A stretch of 12,934 nt of DNA from Asterionellopsis glacialis (Eukaryota; Bacillariophyta; Plagiogrammaphyceae; Rhaphoneidales; Asterionellopsidaceae): NCBI GenBank assembly GCA_014885115.2, contig WKLE02001210.1:1-12934 (forward strand), in the 5' to 3' direction. Below, piece by piece: positions 6,708 to 12,934 of this stretch (positions are counted from its first letter, which is position 1; each line of letters starts with the position of its first letter). The position numbers and the translations under genes were made by a program. A model generated the notes under the pieces. The model saw only the letters and a list, made by a program, of their open reading frames with translations. It did not search any database and was not told where the DNA came from.

Positions 6708-8036
6708 ATGGCACCACCTAATGTATGCACCTATGAAAAGGTACCAAATTCAGATCACAGCAGAAAAATGAGTTTAAGTTCTGATAGTGTTACTATTGCA
6801 GAATACAAGGAGCTGAAAGCCAAATTTCAGCAGGAGGAGACAAAACAACTGCAATTATTAGCCAACTTGTCAAGTTCTCATAGTTCAGTTGGAGTAGATG
6901 GCAATATCAAAGCACAGATCATAGGGTTACGTAAAGTATACTATTTTTCGTTATATTAAATTTATTAAGTCCACTGAAGAATTTGAAGACTTAAGTAGCA
7001 AGCATACATTTAGAAGAAGAGTTCTTTCTCATCTGACAAACACCAACACACAAAATGTGGATCCAAGAGACCTTTGGAATGCATACAAGAAAATTGCAAA
7101 GACTGCTCTCAATATTTGTAGATCAGATGTGCAGTATGGTATTCAGGAACAAGTCCTTTTCATGTTACAAAAAACAGATTGGGAACAAGACAAAGAAACT
7201 TCTGCCAAAAAAGGATGGCTCAAAAATACAGGAACCATGGTATCAAAAGGCAAAACCTATATTTTATTAATTTTGGTTCATACAAAAATGTAATTTGTTT
7301 ACTCTTACTTTTGTTTACTTTAAAACCTTCTTAGAAGGTTATTCCCAAATTAGTCTTTCAGATATAATGAATATTAGGAAAAACAAGAACAATGGATACT
7401 ATTTCTTTTATGACTGCATCTTGAGATGTGTTGTAGCCATAATGAAATGGAAATAACTTTTGCGCAAAAACTTACCTATCAGTTCTTTGATTACTGTTTC
7501 TGATGAAACTTTTGCCTTGTTAGTTCTTGAAAAGGGATGGGCAAAATGGAAACAACAGTATGAAAACAAATTACAGGATCACAAAGAGAAGAAGAAGATC
7601 AAGTCTTTGTACACAAATGATGAAAGAGATGGCAATTCAAGCTTTGATGGATGGAAACCTGAAGGCTTGGTAAGGTTCAATTGTCTTGTTTATGAGGTTA
7701 TCAAAGATAGGAATTCACTAGAGGGCAAAGCTTTTGATATTAGATACAATGAAAGTATATTGGAATCTTTTGGTGGGGCTGTTGCTAAGAAAAACCGTCC
7801 AGAAGAATTGAACCCACAACTTAAAGTCCATAATGAGATTCAACTTTACAATCCTAATCTTGAAAAAGAGGAGCAGTTTACATCTAGAATTGAGTACACT
7901 TTTTAAAAATACACAGGCAAAAGATGAAGGTACAGAAGAACAAAATAAAGTGTTACTGCAGACAAAATATATTCTGCCTTGTTGTATGCAGGAACTCATG
8001 CTAGGGATGATGATTTTCATGAGACCGAGGAGTAAA
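6708..8036 (+). pseudogene. Transposable-element-associated protein of unknown function, broken or intron-containing
   Basis: ATG at 6708 opens APPNVCTYEKVPNSDHSRK and a Gln/Lys-rich helix (YKELKAKFQQEETKQLQLL) up to AQIIGLRK at 6935. Removing 34 bases (6936-6969, starting gtatac and ending ttaag) restores a frame reading STEEFEDLSSKHTFRRRVL and VDPRDLWNAYKKIAK to 7293. A second frame change lies between about 7240 and 7337. The last long block runs 7337-7906: GYSQISLSDIMN, an in-frame TAA at 7454, then ISSLITVSDETFALLVLEKG, a Lys-rich stretch, and FDGWKPEGLVRFNCLVYEVI. This last part resembles an uncharacterised domain I associate with transposons of algae and protists. A final frame, reading LLYAGTHARDDDFHETEE, reaches TAA 8034-8036. 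No catalytic motif is visible, so the function is unknown. Confidence 0.5.
6936..6969 (+). other. Candidate 34-nt mini-intron
   Basis: A gt...ag segment whose removal joins two protein-like frames exactly in phase (RK to STEEF). It begins gtatac, is A+T-rich and ends attaag. It contains the in-frame TAA that ends the first block. A decay frameshift at the same place is an equally simple explanation; the pyrimidine tract is weak. Confidence 0.3.
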
Positions 8037-8490
8037 GTATGTTGTATGCCTTGATTTAGTATTTAGCTTGCCTTTTAGTAGATATCTTATTTTTTATTTC
8101 TAACTTACATCTTATTTTCTGTGAGAAATTATCCTTTTTTGTGGTCCTAATGCTACTTGATTTTCATTTCATGCATAAAAAAAGTGAAGGAGATATAAAA
8201 TAAGTTAGAAAGAGACCATCAAAAAAATGTAGAAAATCACTAAATCAAACAACAGATGCTCTTATTCTGATTGTTTCGTTGAATAAAATTAAGTCTCCCT
8301 GTGAGTTGTATTTTTCCTTTAGGTTGTTTTTGTTTGAGTGATGGATCTAAAAAAAATAAGTCACTCCAGTGCCTTTTTTTGAGTTACCCAGATAATTTTA
8401 TTAAGGTGTGCATGCTGCACAAATTAGGACAGATGACAGACTGTTTTCCAAATGATTGCATCACTCAAAATAAGGAGAGGGGTTGGCTTT
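8037..8490. other. Noncoding spacer between convergent genes
   Basis: No supportable gene. It holds T-rich stretches and a weak inverted resemblance between tttctaacttacatcttatt (near 8098) and the region near 8190 (aaaataagttagaaag). It may contain the 3' ends of both convergent transcripts; an aataaa lies near 8281. Confidence 0.5.
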
Positions 8491-8735
8491 TTATAATTCT
8501 AAACATACTATCAAAGTGACACTTTGTTTGTCCATAAAACCAACATGAATTGTGGTACTGAAATCTCTCAGTTTCATGTCAGGACTGAACAGATATCCTT
8601 TTCTGATGAATACTTGCTTTTCTCTTGGAGATATTCTTGAACCTTTAGTTTCTTCCTTTGATGATTGTTCATCATCATAATCAGAATCATCTCCATTATC
8701 AGTGGCATCAGAATAATCTTGTCCTTTTTGGAGAT
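8491..8735 (-). pseudogene. Acidic stretch and conserved HVGFMDKQSV segment, copy 2 end
   Basis: The shifted frame reads KGQDYSDATDNGDDSDYDDE, then SRISPREKQVFIRKGYLF and HVGFMDKQSV, closing with TLIVCLEL and TAA 8491-8493. RKGYLFSPDMK...HVGFMDKQSV aligns with NLVIQNSVECQTW...HVGPMEKRSM of copy 1. The similarity stops at the next codons, where copy 1 enters its PHD-like finger, so the truncation point lies at about 8515. Confidence 0.45.
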
Positions 8736-9238
8736 AGTTTCTTATCTTTGTCTGACTGTTGTTCTTCATCCCTTTCTTCATCCAAGTCATCTGAACTTTG
8801 AGATTCTTCACAGTCTTCATCATCTGCATCTTCTGATTCATTTTTAGAAGTTTCATCATCTTCAACTTCTTGTGTAATTACAGCAGTACTAACAACATTA
8901 TCTGGAAGCATTGCAACTTGACTAACTAGAGGTTCAGCTACTACATCTACTATTTCTTCTTGTGGATCTGGAGTTCTTGCTTTCATTATTGCTTCAGGAA
9001 GACCATAAATGTAGTTATCAAAGATTTTATGATGGTAATAGATCTTTCCATTTGTTTTCAAAAGAGACATCCTGTAGCTTACACCAGCCTTGGTACAAAA
9101 GTAGACATATATATCTGTTTCATATTTGACTACTGGTGTGTCAGATGGCTGAGTATCATCTATTACTCTATTTCTCAGATCTTGAGGCAAATACTCCAAA
9201 ACGTCTTCATGTAGAATATCACTATCTTAAGTAGCATT
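8708..9238 (-). pseudogene. LPQDL/IYGLPE module with acidic tail, copy 2
   Basis: In frame with the GNAT-like domain past TAG 9239 and TAA 9227-9229: DSDILHEDVLEYLPQDLRNR, a Tyr-rich pair of strands (YETDIYVYF, YRMSLLKTNGKIYYHHK), then NYIYGLPEAIMKART. After that this copy has an acidic Asp/Glu/Ser stretch (DDEDCEESQSSDDLDEERDE) where copy 1 has a CASC zinc-finger-like segment. The frame ends at 8708 because of an extra A in an A5 run near 8730; the shifted frame continues the acidic stretch. No separate start codon is convincing, so it is part of the longer gene. Confidence 0.5.
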
Positions 9239-10070
9239 CTACAATTGTTCTTCTGTGTAATCATCATCATACAGATTCCTAAAACCATTTCTAACATAAA
9301 ACTGTATTGTATTCTGGCTGTTAACAGCAGCTTGAGCATACACAGGCAATGTTATATTAGGAATAGGTGGATCACCATGTAAATTGTACATACTGCTAAA
9401 TTTTTGTAGTAGGGGCAGCATAAAACACCCTAAGCCTTGGTGACAACAATGTGGTGAAGCACTCTTCTTGGGCATATTTTTTACTTGTTTGGTCTTGAAG
9501 AACTCTTTTAATTGTCTAACAGATGAGGCCATGTAATTTAAAAATATGCTTTTCTTGGTTAAAAAAAATTGATGGCACCAAGAATCTGTAATGCATCCCA
9601 CTTGCTTGAAGGTAGATTTGGTATTAGACCTACATGTACAACTAAAGCTGATGAGCTATTAATTGCAAGCTTGATTCCTTTATCATTTTCTGCATTTTCA
9701 ATGAAATTATCCTGATAGAACTTTTCCAGGACCTTATTCAATTTTAATCTATTATGAAATGCTAAAGGCATTTCCTTTTCATCAGTACTACAGTAATTGT
9801 TGTAATCTACCACAGGTCTCACAATAGTTACCCATATGTAGGCAATGTCACCCTTCACATAGACTGATTTTTCAAAGTTGCGCTTGGATATATAACTGAG
9901 GAATTCAGATCTTACAACTTCCTCTTCTTGAAGGAATTATCTTAGTGGACATGAAAAGAATCCAAAACTATCATTAGTATTGGATTTGATGGTAGTCTTA
10001 GATAATAGAAGAGATTTGATGCGGGACTTATACAGTATAGTGTCCTTGGGTCTTTTCTTGTCTAAAATCT
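9239..10070 (-). pseudogene. GNAT-like acetyltransferase-fold domain, copy 2
   Basis: Reading from about 10070: KKRPKDTILYKSRIKSLLL, an in-frame TAA at 9937-9939, EEEVVRSEFLSYISKRNFEK, then GDIAYIWVTIVRPVVDYNN and GLIPNLPSSKWDALQILGA. A one-base loss in a T8 run (9561-9568 on the plus strand) moves the frame to LTKKSIFLNYMASS. GNAT motif A is HQGLGCFMLPLLQKF (9404-9442) and motif B is the VYAQAAVNSQNTIQFYVRNG region (about 9281-9340), closer to the GNAT consensus than in copy 1. It ends DDYTEEQL at TAG 9239-9241 and continues in frame into the next module. Its match to copy 1 along the whole length is the main evidence that both are real coding relics. Confidence 0.55.
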
Positions 10071-10850
10071 TGGAAGGAGTTTTGCATCTTGCTCGTTAGA
10101 TTGTTTGGTAGTGTCTTCTTCAGTTGGAGCAGTAGCCTTATCTTGCTTTTGCTGGGATGGTTTGGAAAGGTCAACTTTGGTTGTAGATGGTTTGGAAGGG
10201 TCTGCTTTGGTTGTAGATGTTGTTTCATCTTGCTTTTGGTATTGTACATTCTTCTACAGGCGGTGTATCAGTAGTTGGAGTAGTAGCTTTATCTTGCTTT
10301 TGCAGGGATGCTTTGGTTGTAGATGTTGTTTTATCTTGCTTTTGGGATTTTAGATCTTTTCCCACAGGTAGTGTTTTTGAGTGCTGCTGATGGGGCTTGG
10401 ATTTTCTTTGGAATCAACGCTTTTCCTTGGATTTTTAACAAACATTTTGGAGGGATTTTTTGTATTGTCTTTTTTGTTTGAAACTACTCCAACAGATTCT
10501 ATCTCTTCAACTTCAGATGCTGCTTTGTTGGACACTACATTGGAAGGAGGTGACTTTAGCATAGACACATCATCTAGAGATGCCTGAATATTGCTATCAC
10601 CTGGGTTTTCATTCTTTCTTGATGTTTCAGGTTTTGTAGAGGAGGATTGATTGGTAGAAGAAAGAGTAGCATCCTTTCTAGAATCATTCTTGGTAGTGCT
10701 TTTTTTGTTGCCCTTTTTTGTTTTGAGGACTTTTTGTCACTAACTATCCTTACTCTCCTTGAAGAGGCTACGTTTGACCTGGTATTTTTGATGATTTCAC
10801 CACACAGCTTTACATTGATAACAACTCAAACCTATCAATGCTTAGTTTCC
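10010..10850 (-). pseudogene. Low-complexity Lys/Ser/Thr/Pro/Gln N-terminal region, copy 2
   Basis: The upper part has a good frame: TKNDSRKDATLSSTNQSSST, DSNIQASLDDVSMLKSPPSN and SEVEEIESVGVVSNKKD. Frames then shift among repeated QKQDK, TTKADPSKPS and TTKVDLSKPS motifs and end in KTPSKILDKK at the GNAT-like domain. No start codon could be fixed; the frames break up near 10750-10850. It looks disordered and basic, suited to binding nucleic acid or to acting as a tether. Copy 1 has no matching region upstream of its ATG at 5115. Confidence 0.4.
10123..10346. repeat. Internal repeats encoding the QKQDK/TTKAD motifs
   Basis: gttggagcagtagccttatc at 10123 recurs at 10274 as gttggagtagtagctttatc. 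The piece ctttggttgtagatgttgtt with atcttgcttttgg occurs at about 10205-10240 and 10311-10346, and a shorter tttggttgtagatggtttgg lies at about 10175. Repeats of this kind expand and shrink by slippage and explain the frame changes here. Confidence 0.75.
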
Positions 10851-10856
10851 ACTTAA

Positions 10857-11730
10857 TTATTTCCTAGAAAGACAACTCAACTTTCAGTAACTTCCCGCTC
10901 AAATACCTTGACACATTGCTAGTTTGTGTAAGACAGGTAAAGAGGTTCAGAAGTGAGAAGAAGAGGCACTCTTGTAATACAAAGAATGCATAGACAACCT
11001 GATACAAGGAAGTTTGTGAGACCGAGTTAAGACTCTGATGCACAGACAACCAAGATCAGGACAATAGAAAATGTGATTCTAATAGGCAGTTGTTGCACTT
11101 TCAGAGATCTTTATTGGACTCTGGACTTGTCTTGTAGGAACAGTCAAGCTTGTAGAAACTTAAAGCAAGACCTGTTGAAAAGAGGTTGTAGGTGCCATAA
11201 ATCTTGAGGGGGCTGGGAATCGTTGTCTTGTTTCAATCTAAAGTTTGTGCTTTGTTTGTCATTGTCTTGTTGCAATCTTCAAAGAAGCATTGTGCTTTGT
11301 TTGTCCTGGTTGTAGTGTGGAATTTTTCCAAGTAAAAACAAGTGGTGTGAAATGATTAGTAAGTGGTAACGTGATAAGGGCAGGACAAGAAGTAACAAGG
11401 GAATGAGCAATGAGACTTACCAATGTACCCACAATACACAGTGCCACTCTCTTCTTTGAGGAATGAAGGAAGAGATGAAGAAAAAAGAAGAACCAAGGAG
11501 ACAATTGGTGTGGTAGGATTGATGAAAAGCCAGGAACCGACTTCAGTGATCTGACTAGCAAAAAACTGTTCTCAACAAGGTTGTTGTAAAAAATCAAGAA
11601 TTCCTGTGTCAATGTGTTCTATTTATGTGACCTGTCATAGAATTTGTATGAGTGTTCTGTCAGACGTCCTTCTTTGATTTTGGTCCTGAAAATGCCAGTC
11701 TTCCTATTTCCAAGTGGTAGTCATAACACA
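10857..11730. other. Noncoding stretch upstream of element copy 2
   Basis: No supportable gene. The short minus-strand frames at 10864-11049 and 11259-11612 have no domain features. A direct repeat tgtgctttgtttgtc occurs twice between about 11245 and 11310. By position the region could hold the promoter of the minus-strand gene, but no clear element is visible. Confidence 0.5.
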
Positions 11731-12155
11731 TAACATTATGAAACATACAAAATTTGCACTGTACTGGACAGAAAGGAAATACCGTGCTGGCATTTTCATA
11801 ATAGGCCATATTGAAGTTAGCGTTGAACTTGACAGGCCAGTGCTAAAACATTTTTGCCATAGTACTAGTATTGATATTCAAGTATGTTGGATATTCAAGT
11901 ACTGTTCAATATCCCCGGCCAGTGCTCAGAATATTGATAGCACGTAGCAGTATGAATCCTACCCAATTTTATTTTGTAATGCACAAAAACGAAATGTCAT
12001 GCTGACATTTTGATAATTAGCTATATTCAAGTTTTGGTTGATCTTGCCAGGCTGGAGTACATTTTTTTGTCGTAGTTCTAGTATTGGATTTCAAGTATGT
12101 TGAATATTCAGGTACTGTGCAATATACCCAGCCGGTGCTCATAATCTTGAATATA
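11731..12155. repeat. Diverged ~215-bp tandem repeat, two units
   Basis: Unit 1 (11731-11945) and unit 2 (11946-12155) share a long series of blocks in the same order: gaaat...tgctg/cattttcataat with gaaatgtcatgctgacatt, tatattgaag/tatattcaag, gtagttctagtattg with tagtactagtattg, tcaagtatgttggatattca with tcaagtatgttgaatattca, and ccggccagtgctca with agccggtgctcata. Offsets are near 215 throughout. It could be a satellite remnant or the decayed end of a mobile element. Confidence 0.8.
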
Positions 12156-12934
12156 TTTAATGTATCCTGTCCATGTACACTTGATACAAAATGTATTGAT
12201 ATTCCAGTAAAAGTTACAATTTTTTTTTTAAAAATATTCTTGTTTACCTACTAGCAGTTCAAATTAGTAGTGGTTTGTATAGAATAGACAAAAATGTAAA
12301 AATAGAAACTTGGCAGGTGTTTCAACCAGTGCAATGCAATGATTTGAATATGTCTAATTCACCTGCAACAATTTAGTATGTTATAATTCAAAAAACGTCC
12401 AACTCACATAAATCAGCATATTTTTTTAAAATAGATTATGAAGATATTTGAAAATAAATAGTAATGTCAAATACATACGTTGTTGTGCATAAATATCATT
12501 ATATGATTTAATTGCACCACAGTAAAAAATCCATTACAATTTACATACATCACAATGGTACCATTAGTTACATGATTCATCAGAGTGGAATCTCACACCA
12601 ATCTTCACATATTTTCATACCTTTTTTTCACATATTTTTTTTTCATTAGGGTAAAAAATATGACCCGATACAAGATAGGCATGAAATTTTTTGGTTTGTC
12701 CTTTGGTCTTTTTTTGGTCTGTCCTTTGACATATATCCCAGCACCCTTTAATAGTCTGTCTGTCACACAAAAATATTCTGTCTATCATACAAAAAAGTTT
12801 GCCAGCTTGAAAAAAATATGTCACTCCAGTCCATGACATAAATATTGTCACTATCACTCAGGTTATAGTTGACAACTAAGCCAAAAAAAACTTCAATGAA
12901 TACTAAAACTATGTGTAAGCTTACCAATCAGCAC
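12156..12934. other. Noncoding A+T-rich end of window with short repeats
   Basis: No gene supported. It has A and T runs throughout, and two short tandem pairs: ttttggtttgtcctttggtc/ttttggtctgtcctttgaca near 12689-12730, and ctgtctgtcacacaaaaa/ctgtctatcatacaaaaa at 12756-12797. Confidence 0.55.

Larger units (their letters stand above)
8491..10850 (-). mobile_element. Relic of a second, diverged element gene (element copy 2), 3'-truncated
   Basis: The minus strand from about 10850 to 8491 encodes, in order, a long low-complexity Lys/Ser/Thr/Pro/Gln region, the GNAT-like domain, the LPQDL/IYGLPE module, an acidic tail and the conserved RKGYLFSPDMK...HVGFMDKQSV segment. The order matches the front half of copy 1, but protein identity is low (roughly a third by eye) and nucleotide identity is not evident, so this is an old paralogue and not a recent duplication. 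It ends at TAA 8491-8493, immediately after the point where copy 1 begins its PHD-like finger. Nothing equivalent to the finger, protease, HMG box or papain-like domain is found further on. Stops at 9937, 9239 and 9227 and frameshifts in a T8 run (9561-9568) and an A5 run near 8730 mark it as a relic. Confidence 0.55.

Noticed and set aside
8096..8212. Possible MITE from the inverted match of ctaactta stretches
   Set aside because: The match is short and imperfect, with no flanking target duplication.
10089..10856. Plus-strand frames that look like hydrophobic membrane proteins
   Set aside because: They are the complement of the repetitive Lys/Thr/Gln-rich minus-strand region, which yields Leu, Val, Phe and Cys when read backwards.
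11259..11612. Minus-strand 117-codon frame with Leu/Phe-rich stretches
   Set aside because: No domain features, surroundings noncoding, no paralogue in the window.
1..12934. Ciliate-type genetic code with TAA and TAG as Gln
   Set aside because: CAA and CAG are used freely for Gln in all blocks, TGA also interrupts frames, and many frameshifts are present; decay explains the stops. Kept only as a low-weight finding.
1..12934. Bacterial or phage origin
   Set aside because: Sparse coding, long homopolymers, no operon spacing or ribosome binding sites, and eukaryote-type domains (PHD-like, Ulp1-like, HMG-like).
1..12934. tRNA, rRNA, CRISPR arrays or terminal inverted repeats of an element
   Set aside because: Looked for by eye; no cloverleaf-like segments, regularly spaced short repeats, or matching ends around either element copy were found.

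Overview
The window reads as nuclear DNA of a eukaryote with a transposon-rich, A+T-rich genome. It has long homopolymer runs, low gene density, no operon-like packing, no Shine-Dalgarno-spaced starts and no tRNA or rRNA. The protein remains look like selfish-element genes, not host housekeeping genes. The sequence does not fix the species; an alga, an early-branching land plant, a protist or an invertebrate would all fit.

Layout. Positions 1-583 (+) hold the C-terminal end of a gene entering from the left, of a type I associate with transposable elements. It converges on a long minus-strand gene relic, 5115 down to 695, that I read as one broken multidomain gene. Its order is: GNAT-like acetyltransferase fold, a conserved LPQDL/IYGLPE module, Cys-rich and PHD-like zinc fingers, a weak BAH-like stretch, a Ulp1/C48-like cysteine protease, an acidic Ser/Pro linker, a Lys-rich HMG-box-like region, and a papain-fold-like C-terminal domain. 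Positions 5116-6665 are noncoding with tandem repeats and a palindrome. Positions 6708-8036 (+) are a second broken gene, also converging on a minus-strand gene. That gene (about 10850 down to 8491) is a diverged paralogue of the first half of the 695-5115 gene, preceded by a low-complexity Lys/Thr/Pro/Gln region and cut off where the PHD finger would start. From 10857 to the end I see only noncoding, A+T-rich DNA with a diverged 215-bp tandem repeat.

Every large coding block is interrupted by in-frame stops (mostly TAA/TAG) and by one-base frameshifts, many of them in homopolymers. The simplest reading is two old, related mobile-element insertions in decay, possibly with some assembly indels on top. 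The main point of interest is the architecture: an acetyltransferase fold, histone-reader-like fingers, a SUMO-protease-like domain, a DNA-bending box and a second cysteine-peptidase-like domain in what looks like one element gene, with a second, diverged version of its front half 6 kb away. All domain names come from motif reading by eye and have not been confirmed by profile search.
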